Under the pieces are notes generated by a model. The model was not told the DNA's origin, made no database searches, and was given only the letters and a program-made list of their open reading frames with translations. DNA of 64,000 bases from JAMOQA01 sp964420365 (GTDB lineage: Bacteria > Acidobacteriota > Polarisedimenticolia > J045). Numbering within the stretch: position 1 is the stretch's first letter; each line of letters opens with the position of its first letter. Both the position numbers and the translations under genes were made by a program. Below, one piece after another: positions 32,763 through 40,969 of the stretch. The stretch covers positions 102,205 to 166,204 of the forward strand of contig CAYQTA010000094.1 of NCBI GenBank assembly GCA_964420365.1, written 5' to 3'.

Positions 32763-35700
32763 TCAGTCCGCGGCCGGCGCCTCGATCTCGCGCGCCGCCA
32801 GGTGGCTGTAGAGCGCCCACCGCCGGCGGGCATCCTCCTCGGCCTGCCGCAGCAGGGTGCGGGCGCGCTCCGGGTCGGACTTCATCAGCATCCGGAAACG
32901 GGTCTCCGCCTGGAAGTACTCCTCCATCGGGATCGCGGGCGCGCCGGAGTCCAGCTTGAGCGGGTTCTTCCCCTCCGCGAGCAGGGCGGGGTTGTAGCGG
33001 TAGAGGATCCAGTGGCCCGACTTGACCGCCAGCTTCTGGTTGTCCGTCTGCTTCCCCATGTCGATCCCGTGGGCGATGCAGGGGGAGTAGGCGATGATCA
33101 GCGACGGCCCCGGCCAGGCCTCCGCCTCGACGAACGCCCGGACGGTCTGCGCGTCGTTGGCCCCCATCGCCACCTGGGCGACGTAGACGTCCCCGTAGCT
33201 CATCGCCATCATGCCGAGGTCCTTCTTCGGGCGCGGGCGGCCGGCGGCGGCGAACTTGGCGACCGCCCCGAGCGGCGTCGCCTTGGACATCTGGCCGCCC
33301 GTGTTCGAGTAGACCTCGGTGTCGAGGACGAGCAGGTTCACGTCCCGCCCCTGGGCGATCACGTGGTCGAGCCCGCCGTAGCCGATGTCGTAGGCCCAGC
33401 CGTCACCGCCGACGATCCAGACGCTGTGCCGCACCAGGGCGTCGGCGACGCTGTCCAGCCACCTCGCCGCGGGCCTGTCGATGGAACCCAGCTTCTGCCG
33501 CAGGGCGGCGATCCGCTCCCGCTGGGCCGCGATCCCCGCCTCGGTGGACTGGTCCGCATCGAGGATCCCGCGGACCAGCTCGTCGCCCAGCTCGGCCGCG
33601 AGCTGCACCAGGAGCTCGGCGGCGAACTCGCGCTGCTTGTCCAGGGTGAGGCGGAACCCGAGACCGAACTCCGCGTTGTCCTCGAAGAGCGAGTTCGACC
33701 AGGCAGGCCCCCTGCCCTCGTGGTTGAACGTCCAGGGAGTGGTCGGCAGGTTGCCCCCGTAGATCGACGAGCACCCGGTGGCGTTCGCGATCACCGCCCG
33801 GTCCCCGAAGAGCTGGCTGAGCAGCTTGACGTACGGGGTCTCGCCGCACCCGGCACAGGCGCCGGAGTACTCGAACAGGGGCTGCAGGAACTGGGACCCC
33901 TTGACCGTGCTCACCTTGACCGCGCTGCGGTCGACCTCGGGAAGCGAAAGGAAGAAATCGTAGTTGGCGATCTCCCGCTCCCGGATCGGGATCTGGGGCT
34001 CCATGTTGATCGCCTTCCGCTTCGGGTCCTTGCGGTTCTTCGCCGGGCAGTAGTGCACGCACAGGGAACAGCCGGTGCAGTCCTCCGGGGCCACCTGGAT
34101 CGTGTACTTCATCCCGGCGAACTCCTTCCCGCGGTAGTCGGTGGAGAGGAACGAGCCGGGGGCCTTCTCCAGGTGCGCCGGGTCGTAGACCTTCTGCCGG
34201 ATCGCGGCGTGCGGGCAGATGATCACGCACTTGCCGCACTGGATGCAGACCTCGGGATCCCACACCGGGATCTCGAGGGCGATGTTCCGCTTCTCGTACT
34301 TCGTGGTCCCGGAGGGGAACGTGCCGTCCACCGGCATTGCCGAGACCGGCAGTTCGTCTCCCTTCATCTGGAGGATCCTGGCCGTCACCTTCTGCACGAA
34401 CTCGGGCGCGTCGGCGGGCACCGGCGGCAGCAGCTCCTTCGTCGACGTCACCCGCCCGGGAACCCGGACCTCGTGCAGGTTGTCGAGCGCGGCGTCGACC
34501 GCGCGGAAGTTCTGCTCGACGACGTCCTGTCCCTTGCGGCCGTAGGTCTTCTCGATCGCGTCCTTGATCCTGGCGATCGCCTCCTCCCGCGGGAGCACCC
34601 CGGAGATCGCGAAGAAGCAGGTCTGCATGATCGTGTTGATCCGGCCGCCCATGCCCGCCTCGCGGGCCACCCTGTAGGCGTCGATCACGTAGAACTTCAG
34701 CCCCTTCTCGAGGATCCGCTCCTGGTGGACGCGGGGAAGCCGGTCCCAGACCTCGTCCGGGCCGAACGGGCTGTTCAGCAGGAAGACCGCCCCGTCCTTC
34801 GCCTTCTCCAGCACGTCGAACTTCTCGACGAACACCCACTGGTGAACGCCGACGAAGTCCGCCTGGTCGAGCAGGTACGTCGACCGGATCGGCTTCTTCC
34901 CGAAGCGAAGGTGGGAGACGGTCATCGCCCCGGCCTTCTTCGAGTCGTAGACGAAGTAACCCTGGGCCCAGTTGTCGGTCTCCTCGCCGATGATCTTGAT
35001 CGTGTTCTTGTTCGCCCCGACCGTTCCGTCCGAGCCGAGGCCGTAGAAGAGCGCCTGGACCATCCCCTCGGCCGGAAGCTTGAAGTCGGCGTCCACCGGA
35101 AGGCTGGAGCCCGTGACATCGTCGACGATGCCGACGGTGAAGTGGTTCTTCGGGGCATCGGCGGCCAGGTTGTCCAGGACCGCCTTCACCATCGCCGGGT
35201 TGAACTCCTTGCTCGAGAGCCCGTACCGGCCACCGACGACGACCGGCGGGTCGAACGGCAGCGTACCCGCCGCCCGGGCCTCGGCGATGGTCGTCACGAC
35301 GTCCTCGTAGAGCGGCTCGCCGGCCGCTCCCGGCTCCTTGGTGCGATCGAGGACCGCGATCGCCCGGACCGTCTTCGGCAGCGCGGCGAGGAACGCCTCG
35401 GCCGCGAACGGCCGGTAGAGACGGACCTTGATCACGCCCACCTTCTCGCCACGGGAGGCCAGGTACTCGACGGTCTCGTGGGCGGCCTCGGCCCCGGACC
35501 CCATCAGCACGACGACCCGCTCCGCGTCCGGCGCCCCGAAGTAGTCGAAGAGGTTGTAGCGGCGGCCGGCCACCTCGTGGAACCGATCCATCGCCTGCTG
35601 CACGAACCGCGGACAGGCCGCGTAGAACGGGTTCACCGTCTCCCGCGCCTGGAAGAACACGTCCGGGTTCTGCGCGGTCCCCCGGATGAACGGGTGCTCC

Positions 35701-36329
35701 GGCGAGAGGCCGCGCTGCCGGTGGGCGATCACCAGGTCGTCGTCGATCATCGCCCGGAGCTGGTCGTCGTCCAGGCGCTCGATCTTCATCACCTCGTGGG
35801 ACGTTCGAAAGCCGTCAAAGAAGTGCAGGAACGGCACGCGCGACGCCAGGGACGCGGCCTGGGCGATCACCGCCATGTCGTGCACTTCCTGGACGGAGCC
35901 CGAGGCGATCATCCCGAACCCGGTGGAGCGGGCCGCCATCACGTCGGAGTGGTCCCAGAAGATCGACAGCGCGTGGGTGGCCACCGTGCGCGCGGCGATG
36001 TGGAAGACCGTCGGCGTCAGCTCCCCGGCGATCTTGAACATGTTCGGAATCATCAGGAGGAGGCCCTGGGAGGCGGTGAAGGTGGTCGTCAGGGCTCCCT
36101 TCTGGAGTGCCCCGTGGACGGCCCCGGCGGCTCCTCCCTCGGACTGCATCTCGATCACGTGGGGCACCGTTCCCCAGATGTTGCGCTGCCCGCGCGCCGA
36201 CCAGGCGTCCGCGTGCTCCCCCATCGGGGAGGACGGGGTGATCGGGTAGATCGCGATGACCTCGTTGATGCGGTGCGCCGTCGAGGCGGCGGCCTCGTTC
36301 CCGTCGATGGTGATCATGGTTCGGGCCAT
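32763..36329 (-). CDS. nifJ: Pyruvate:ferredoxin (flavodoxin) oxidoreductase
   Basis: PFOR converts pyruvate and CoA to acetyl-CoA and CO2 and reduces ferredoxin. The single-chain protein of 1188 residues has all domains in order: TPP-related N domain (ITIDGNEAAASTAHRINEVIAIYPITPSSPMGE), domain II, gamma domain, two [4Fe-4S] motifs (CIQCGKCVIICPH and CTGCSLCVHYCP), and the C-terminal TPP domain with the CAGCGETPYVKL cysteine and GGDGWAYDIGYGG. The ATG at 36327-36329 with GGGAGGA upstream is preferred; a longer frame adds 41 non-homologous residues. It implies an anaerobic or microaerobic way of life. Confidence 0.97.
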   Translation of the reverse strand: MARTMITIDGNEAAASTAHRINEVIAIYPITPSSPMGEHADAWSARGQRNIWGTVPHVIEMQSEGGAAGAVHGALQKGALTTTFTASQGLLLMIPNMFKIAGELTPTVFHIAARTVATHALSIFWDHSDVMAARSTGFGMIASGSVQEVHDMAVIAQAASLASRVPFLHFFDGFRTSHEVMKIERLDDDQLRAMIDDDLVIAHRQRGLSPEHPFIRGTAQNPDVFFQARETVNPFYAACPRFVQQAMDRFHEVAGRRYNLFDYFGAPDAERVVVLMGSGAEAAHETVEYLASRGEKVGVIKVRLYRPFAAEAFLAALPKTVRAIAVLDRTKEPGAAGEPLYEDVVTTIAEARAAGTLPFDPPVVVGGRYGLSSKEFNPAMVKAVLDNLAADAPKNHFTVGIVDDVTGSSLPVDADFKLPAEGMVQALFYGLGSDGTVGANKNTIKIIGEETDNWAQGYFVYDSKKAGAMTVSHLRFGKKPIRSTYLLDQADFVGVHQWVFVEKFDVLEKAKDGAVFLLNSPFGPDEVWDRLPRVHQERILEKGLKFYVIDAYRVAREAGMGGRINTIMQTCFFAISGVLPREEAIARIKDAIEKTYGRKGQDVVEQNFRAVDAALDNLHEVRVPGRVTSTKELLPPVPADAPEFVQKVTARILQMKGDELPVSAMPVDGTFPSGTTKYEKRNIALEIPVWDPEVCIQCGKCVIICPHAAIRQKVYDPAHLEKAPGSFLSTDYRGKEFAGMKYTIQVAPEDCTGCSLCVHYCPAKNRKDPKRKAINMEPQIPIREREIANYDFFLSLPEVDRSAVKVSTVKGSQFLQPLFEYSGACAGCGETPYVKLLSQLFGDRAVIANATGCSSIYGGNLPTTPWTFNHEGRGPAWSNSLFEDNAEFGLGFRLTLDKQREFAAELLVQLAAELGDELVRGILDADQSTEAGIAAQRERIAALRQKLGSIDRPAARWLDSVADALVRHSVWIVGGDGWAYDIGYGGLDHVIAQGRDVNLLVLDTEVYSNTGGQMSKATPLGAVAKFAAAGRPRPKKDLGMMAMSYGDVYVAQVAMGANDAQTVRAFVEAEAWPGPSLIIAYSPCIAHGIDMGKQTDNQKLAVKSGHWILYRYNPALLAEGKNPLKLDSGAPAIPMEEYFQAETRFRMLMKSDPERARTLLRQAEEDARRRWALYSHLAAREIEAPAAD

Positions 36330-36423
36330 TCGGGGTCCTCCCAAGCTCCCCTCTGCGGGGTTCCCTGGAGCGCGAGTACGCGGGTCCGGAACGGTCGGGT
36401 GGGGCAGGCGGATGCCGGGCGGC

Positions 36424-36452
36424 ATGGTACTCCCGCCCCCCGCCCCTTTCAA
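36424..36452 (-). promoter_or_regulatory. Putative promoter of nifJ
   Basis: On the minus strand TTGAAA (36447-36452) and TACCAT (36424-36429) are exactly 17 bases apart, in the 160-base gap upstream of nifJ. The predicted leader is about 87 bases long. This is one of the better promoter matches in the window. Confidence 0.6.
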
Positions 36453-36489
36453 ACGGGGCCCGCCGTACGCATTAGCACGCCCTTACACG

Positions 36490-36810
36490 TTAGTCATCGC
36501 CAGTTTTCCCGGCATCCCCCCGCACGGCGCGGACCTCCGCGTCTTCCCGTTCCTCCAGGCGCCGCAGCTCGCGGACGTACTCCTCCTCGATCTTCCGCGC
36601 CTCCTCCGCGTCGCCCCGGAGCCACGCCTTCTCGACGTTCTGCCGGTGAAGGATCTCCATCTCGGCCCGTTTCGCCCGGTACCGCCGACGGATCTCCGCG
36701 ATCCGCTCCTTCTGCTGCTCGGTCAGGGGAGCCCCGTTCCCCTCCCCGTCCCGGGCCCGCAGCTTCTCGAGGGCGATCTCCCACGCCGACTTCAGCTCGT
36801 CGTCCGCCAT
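36490..36810 (-). CDS. Small charged coiled-coil protein, unknown function
   Basis: The 106-residue product starts MADDELKSAWEIALEKL and is almost entirely Glu/Arg/Lys/Ala helix (QQKERIAEIRRRYRAKRAEM, EEARKIEEEYVRELRRLEER), which predicts a long coiled coil. No signal peptide, membrane helix or catalytic motif is seen. A strong CGGAGGAGG stands before the ATG; a 61-residue extension to 36993 is Gly/Arg/Pro rich and rejected. I recall similar short proteins beginning DELKSAWE in other phyla, so it may be conserved. It lies divergent to tolQ and upstream of nifJ. Confidence 0.75.
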   Translation of the reverse strand: MADDELKSAWEIALEKLRARDGEGNGAPLTEQQKERIAEIRRRYRAKRAEMEILHRQNVEKAWLRGDAEEARKIEEEYVRELRRLEEREDAEVRAVRGDAGKTGDD

Positions 36811-36949
36811 CGCCAGCACCTCCTCCGGACGGTGGGCCCGCCCGGGCCCGCCCGGGCGCCCCCGATTCTCGGGAACCGCCCGTCCCCCCGCAAGCGCACC
36901 CCGGGCTGCCGGCGCCGCCCGGCGACCCCGCCGGAAACCCGCGCCAACC

Positions 36950-36979
36950 TTGCCGCTTTCCGCCGGCGCGTGGTACGGT
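36950..36979 (+). promoter_or_regulatory. Putative promoter of the tol-pal operon
   Basis: TTGCCG (36950-36955) and TACGGT (36974-36979) are 18 bases apart and lie about 32 bases before the tolQ GTG. The gap is a divergent promoter region shared with the small coiled-coil gene. The -35 matches TTGACA at five of six positions if one mismatch is allowed at A. Confidence 0.5.
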
Positions 36980-37010
36980 CGCCCCGTTCGCATCCTGCCG
37001 AGGTGATCCC

Positions 37011-37727
37011 GTGACGCACGCCCTCGTTCCGCTCGCGGCCGGAGGGACCGATGTCCTGCGCCTCGTCCTCGAGGCCGGCCCCGTCGCCAAGCTGGTCCTG
37101 CTGCTGCTGCTCGTGGCCTCCGTGATCTCCTGGGGGATCATCGTTGAGCGCGCCCGTTTCTTCCGGGCGGCGGCCCGGGAAACCCGGGCGTTCCTTGCCC
37201 GCTTCCACGGGGGCGCCCGCCTCGCCGAGCTGCGGGACCTGGCCGAGCGGTGGCACCGCTCCCCGGTGGTTTCCCTCTTCAAGGCGGCATTCCACGAGGT
37301 CAGCCAGCTGTCCCTCGAGGCGGGCGGCGCCGGCGTCGGCCGGGCCCTCGACGAGGACGCGATCGCGGACGTTCAGCGGATGATGGAGCGAACGGCGGCC
37401 GCGAACACCCGGGACCTCGAACGCTCCCTCACCTTCCTCGCGACGACGGCCAGCACGGCCCCCTTCATCGGGCTGTTCGGAACGGTCTGGGGAATCATGG
37501 GAGCCTTTCACCGGATCGGGATGACCGGCGCCGCCTCCCTCGAGACGTACGCCCCGGGGATCGCCGAGGCGCTGATCGCGACGGCGGCCGGGCTTTTCGC
37601 CGCCATCCCGGCGGCCGTCGCCTACAACTCCTTCCTCCGGCAGGTCCGGATCATGGGGATCGAGATGGAGGAGTTCCAGTACGATTTCGTCCACCTGCTC
37701 CAGAAGCGGCGGCGGAGGGTCGGCTGA
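37011..37727 (+). CDS. tolQ: Tol-Pal system proton channel protein TolQ
   Basis: TolQ forms the proton channel that drives constriction of the outer membrane at division. The 238-residue protein has three membrane helices (about 22-45, 141-165 and 184-208) with the MotA/TolQ/ExbB core TFLATTASTAPFIGLFGTVWGIMGAF and GIAEALIATAAGLFAAIPA. The GTG at 37011 follows GCCGAGGTG; the open frame runs far upstream, antisense to nifJ, and is not coding. It is the first gene of a complete tolQ-R-A-B-pal-cpoB operon. Confidence 0.94.
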   Translation: MTHALVPLAAGGTDVLRLVLEAGPVAKLVLLLLLVASVISWGIIVERARFFRAAARETRAFLARFHGGARLAELRDLAERWHRSPVVSLFKAAFHEVSQLSLEAGGAGVGRALDEDAIADVQRMMERTAAANTRDLERSLTFLATTASTAPFIGLFGTVWGIMGAFHRIGMTGAASLETYAPGIAEALIATAAGLFAAIPAAVAYNSFLRQVRIMGIEMEEFQYDFVHLLQKRRRRVG

Positions 37728-37729
37728 CG

Positions 37730-38158
37730 ATGGCACCGGGCCGCCGGGACGCGGGGCGCGGCGCCCTCGCCGAGATCAACGTCACGCCCCTCGTCGACGT
37801 CATGCTCGTCCTGCTGATCATCTTCATGGTGTCGGCCCCGATGCTGACCCGCGGGATCGACGTGAACCTGCCCCGTGCCGCGTCCTCCGCGGTCATCGAG
37901 GAGGACCGGGTGACGGTCACGGTACGCCGGGACGGGCAGTTTCTCGTCGAAGGACACCCCGTCGTCGACACGCTGCTGGCCGACGAGGTCCGGAAGGCGG
38001 GCGGGGGACGTCCGGACGTGGCCGTCTACCTGGAGGGGGACGCGGACGTCGCCTACGGCCGCGTCCTCGCCGCGATGGACACCCTGCGGCAGGCCGGGAT
38101 CGAGCGGGTCGCCCTGGTGACGGAGCCGCTCCCGGAACCCCCGGGGGGAGGGCACTGA
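37730..38158 (+). CDS. tolR: Tol-Pal / ExbD-type protein TolR
   Basis: TolR partners TolQ in the channel. The 142-residue protein has the conserved amino segment EINVTPLVDVMLVLLIIFM, where the Asp at the start of the single membrane helix is the proton-carrying residue, and a periplasmic domain (about 45-140) ending in DTLRQAGIERVALVTEP. It starts two bases after the tolQ stop. The ExbD alternative is excluded by the following tolA, tolB and pal genes. Confidence 0.93.
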   Translation: MAPGRRDAGRGALAEINVTPLVDVMLVLLIIFMVSAPMLTRGIDVNLPRAASSAVIEEDRVTVTVRRDGQFLVEGHPVVDTLLADEVRKAGGGRPDVAVYLEGDADVAYGRVLAAMDTLRQAGIERVALVTEPLPEPPGGGH

Positions 38159-38161
38159 CCC

Positions 38162-38956
38162 GTGGCCCGGCCCGTCGTCCGGGTGCGCCTCCACCTCCCC
38201 GCCCGCGAGGAGTTCCTCGCGTTCCTGGTCTCCCTCGCCGGTCACGCCCTCCTGCTGGCGGCGATCCTCGGCCTCGGCGCGGGCCGGGCCCCGGCAGGTC
38301 CGCCGCGGAAGGTGCTCCGCGTGCGCCTCGCGGCGGCGCCGCGGGCCGCGCGGCCGACCGCCCGTCCTCCCCGCGCGACCGACCGTCGCGCGGAGGCGGC
38401 CCGCCCGAGGCGGCCCGCCCGGAAGGAGAAGCGTCGCAGCCGGCGCGCCCGGGCGGGTGCCCCGCCCAGGGTCGAGACCCGGCCGGAGACCGGGGCGACC
38501 GCCCGGCCGAAGGAACTGCCCCGGGAGAAGCCCGCACCGGCCGAGCCTTCCCCGCCCGCCGGGCCGGACGCGGAGGCGGAAGCGAAGGCGAAGACCGCCG
38601 CCGGTCTCCCCGAGGGACCGATCGCCGGGGGGGTTGCCGGCCTCGAGACCGACGAACCGCTGACCGCCGACTGGTACGTGGGGCTGGTCGTCGCCCGGCT
38701 CCAGGAAGCCTGGCGCGACCGCCCGGTCCTCCCCGTCGGGTCGCCCGCGCGCCGGGTGGTCGTCGCCTTCACGATCCTGCGGGATGGTCGGGTCACCGAC
38801 GTCCGGGTCGAGATCCCGTCCGGCTACACTCCCCTGGACACCTCGGCCGTCCGGGCGGTCGCGTCCCTCGGACGGCTGCCCCCCCTGCCCCGTTCGTACG
38901 GAAAGGAGCGACTCGGTGCGCGCTTCGTGTTCGAACTCCTCCCCCCCGGTCCGTGA
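38162..38956 (+). CDS. tolA: TolA/TonB-like energy transducer
   Basis: The 264-residue protein has one membrane helix (about 18-38, FLAFLVSLAGHALLLAAILGL), a long Arg/Pro/Ala-rich linker (about 45-155) and a C-terminal TonB/TolA-type domain (about 165-262) with VVVAFTILRDGRVTDVRVEIPSG. It spans the periplasm from TolQR to TolB and Pal. The linker is unlike the Ala/Lys/Glu helix of classical TolA and looks more like TonB. The GTG at 38162 lies three bases after tolR. The position makes the TolA role likely. Confidence 0.86.
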   Translation: MARPVVRVRLHLPAREEFLAFLVSLAGHALLLAAILGLGAGRAPAGPPRKVLRVRLAAAPRAARPTARPPRATDRRAEAARPRRPARKEKRRSRRARAGAPPRVETRPETGATARPKELPREKPAPAEPSPPAGPDAEAEAKAKTAAGLPEGPIAGGVAGLETDEPLTADWYVGLVVARLQEAWRDRPVLPVGSPARRVVVAFTILRDGRVTDVRVEIPSGYTPLDTSAVRAVASLGRLPPLPRSYGKERLGARFVFELLPPGP

Positions 38957-40253
38957 CCGGCGCCCGCCGGGGCTCGTGGTCCTCCTGCTCCTGCTGCTGG
39001 CAGCGACTCCGGCGGCGGCGGTGGAACCGGGCGAGCTGACCGGCGTGATTTCCGCCCGGGCGAGCGCCCGGGTGTCCCTCGCCGTCCCCCCGACGGTTGC
39101 CCTGGGAGACGCCCCGCTGGCCGCGGCCGGCGAGGCCGGGGAGGTCCTCCGGGCCGACCTGGACTTCTCCGGCTGGTTCGGGCTGCTCGACCCCCGCGGA
39201 GAAGGCCGGATCCCGCCGGACCGGCTCGCCGACCCGGCCGCGTGGAAGGAAGTCGGCGCGGCCTACCTGCTGACCAGCACCCTGGACGTCGCCGGGGACC
39301 GGGCCCGGCTGGGGGTCCGGCTCCTCGAGACGGGGGGCGGAAGCCTCCTCCTCGGCAAGACCTGGGGTGGACGGTACCCGGCCGACCTGCGCCGGCTCGC
39401 CCACGCGGCCGCCGACGCGGTGACCGAGGCCCTCACCGGCCGGCCCGGCATCGCCCGCACCCGCATCGCCTTCGTCGCCCGGGTCGGGGAGGCCAAGGAG
39501 ATCTACCTCATGGACTACGACGGCGCCCGGGTGCGACGCCTGACCAGCACGGGAGCGATCAACCTCTCCCCGGCGTGGTCCCCCGACGGCCGGCGCCTCG
39601 CGTTTCTCTCGTTCCTCGGCCGGCGGCCATCGATCTACATCCTCGACGAGAAGAGCCGCGTCGTGACCCTCCACCCGCGCGGAGGCGACCTGAACTCGGC
39701 CCCCGACTTCTCCCCGGACGGCCGGACGCTCGCCTTCTCCTCCGACCGGGACGGCAACGTCGAGATCTACCTCTACGACCTCGAGACCGGACGGGAGACG
39801 CGCCTCACGCGGAACCCGGCCATCGACGCCAACCCGTCCTGGTCCCCCTCGGGGCGGGAGATCGCCTTCACCTCGGACCGGACCGGTTCGCCCCAGGTGT
39901 TCATCATGTCGGCCGACGGCACCCACGTCCGCCGCCTCACCTGGGAGGGGCGCTACAACGAGTCGGCGGCCTGGTCGCCCGACGGCGGACGGATCGCCTT
40001 TGTCAGCCGCGTCGCCGGGCGCTTCGAGATCGTCATTCACGACCTGGCCACCGGGAAGGAGACGATCATCACGTCCGGCCCGGGCAACAAGGAGAATCCC
40101 CGCTGGGCCCCGGACGGACGCCACCTGGTCTACGCCTGCGATGCGTCGGGAACCTGGGACATCTACACGATCCGCGACGACGGGACCGACGTCCGGCGCC
40201 TGACCCGCGGCCTCGCCGCCCAGACGCCCGACTGGTCGCCCCTGCGTCGCTGA
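38916..40253 (+). CDS. tolB: Tol-Pal system beta-propeller protein TolB
   Basis: The 445-residue protein has a signal peptide (PPGLVVLLLLLLAATPAAA), an N-terminal TolB domain (about 35-145) and a six-bladed WD40-like propeller (about 160-445) with repeated WSPDGRRLAFLS and FSSDRDGNVEIYLYD units. TolB is periplasmic and binds Pal. The GTG at 38916, with AAAGGAGCG eight bases before it, is chosen; this start lies 41 bases inside tolA, an unusually long overlap. Later in-frame starts would cut into the signal peptide. Confidence 0.93.
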   Translation: MRASCSNSSPPVRDRRPPGLVVLLLLLLAATPAAAVEPGELTGVISARASARVSLAVPPTVALGDAPLAAAGEAGEVLRADLDFSGWFGLLDPRGEGRIPPDRLADPAAWKEVGAAYLLTSTLDVAGDRARLGVRLLETGGGSLLLGKTWGGRYPADLRRLAHAAADAVTEALTGRPGIARTRIAFVARVGEAKEIYLMDYDGARVRRLTSTGAINLSPAWSPDGRRLAFLSFLGRRPSIYILDEKSRVVTLHPRGGDLNSAPDFSPDGRTLAFSSDRDGNVEIYLYDLETGRETRLTRNPAIDANPSWSPSGREIAFTSDRTGSPQVFIMSADGTHVRRLTWEGRYNESAAWSPDGGRIAFVSRVAGRFEIVIHDLATGKETIITSGPGNKENPRWAPDGRHLVYACDASGTWDIYTIRDDGTDVRRLTRGLAAQTPDWSPLRR

Positions 40254-40319
40254 GCGCCCGCGGCGCGCCGTGCGGGTAGAATGACCACGCCCCGCGAACA
40301 GAACCCCCGGAGGAAACCG

Positions 40320-40955
40320 ATGCCTGACCTTCGTCTCGACCGGATCCCGTTCCTGCTCCTCGCTGCCCTGTTCCTGGCCGGCTGCGCGTCCCGGCCGGCG
40401 ATCGTCGAGACGACGATCCCGGCGGCCGAACCTTCCGCCGGCGTCGAGGAAGGCACCGCTCCGACCGGCGGGACACCGGCGAGCGCCGCCCGGGAAGGGG
40501 AAGAAAGGGAGCGCCTCGCCGCGGAGGGTTTCGAGGAGGCCCCCCTGGCGGCCGAGGACCTGCGAGACGAGGAGGCCCGGCTCGCCACGCTGGACGAGAA
40601 CTCCCTGCGCCGGATCCTCCGGCCGATCTACTTCGCCTTCGATTCCTCGGCCCTCTCCGAGACGGCGCTGCGCACCCTGGAGCGGAACGCCGCCTGGCTG
40701 CGCCAGCACCCGGACTGGAAGGTCCGCGTGGAAGGACACTGCGACGAGCGCGGGACCTCCGAGTACAACCTGGCGCTCGGAGCCCGGCGGGCCCGGCGGG
40801 TCAAGGAACACCTCGTCCGCCTCGGCATCTCGCCGGAGAGGATCGAGACGATCTCGTACGGCGAGGAACGGCCGGTGGACCCGGGCCACGACGAGGCGGC
40901 CTGGTCGAAGAACCGCCGCGCGGAATTCGTGCTGATCCGCCCGGCCGGGCGCTGA
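40320..40955 (+). CDS. pal: Peptidoglycan-associated lipoprotein Pal
   Basis: Pal tethers the outer membrane to peptidoglycan. The 211-residue protein has a perfect lipobox LAGC (signal about 1-25), a linker, and an OmpA-like domain (about 100-210) with IYFAFDSSALSETALRTLE, VEGHCDERGTSEYNLALGARRA and EERPVDPG. The ATG at 40320 follows CGGAGGAAA; an upstream in-frame ATG (40281) would spoil the signal peptide. A TAGAAT hexamer at about 40277 could give an internal promoter. Confidence 0.96.
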   Translation: MPDLRLDRIPFLLLAALFLAGCASRPAIVETTIPAAEPSAGVEEGTAPTGGTPASAAREGEERERLAAEGFEEAPLAAEDLRDEEARLATLDENSLRRILRPIYFAFDSSALSETALRTLERNAAWLRQHPDWKVRVEGHCDERGTSEYNLALGARRARRVKEHLVRLGISPERIETISYGEERPVDPGHDEAAWSKNRRAEFVLIRPAGR

Positions 40956-40969
40956 GGAGGACCCGGACG

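Noticed and set aside
31599..37727. A 2042-codon open frame on the plus strand opposite recN-upstream region, the DHOD-like gene and nifJ, ending in tolQ
   Set aside because: Only its last 239 codons, from the GTG at 37011, are TolQ. The rest mirrors nifJ and the DHOD-like gene, is rich in Arg, Asp, Leu and Val and has no fold pattern. GC-rich DNA leaves antisense frames open.
40277..40319. Upstream ATG (40281) as the Pal start
   Set aside because: It adds 13 hydrophilic residues before the signal peptide and has no Shine-Dalgarno, whereas the ATG at 40320 follows CGGAGGAAA.
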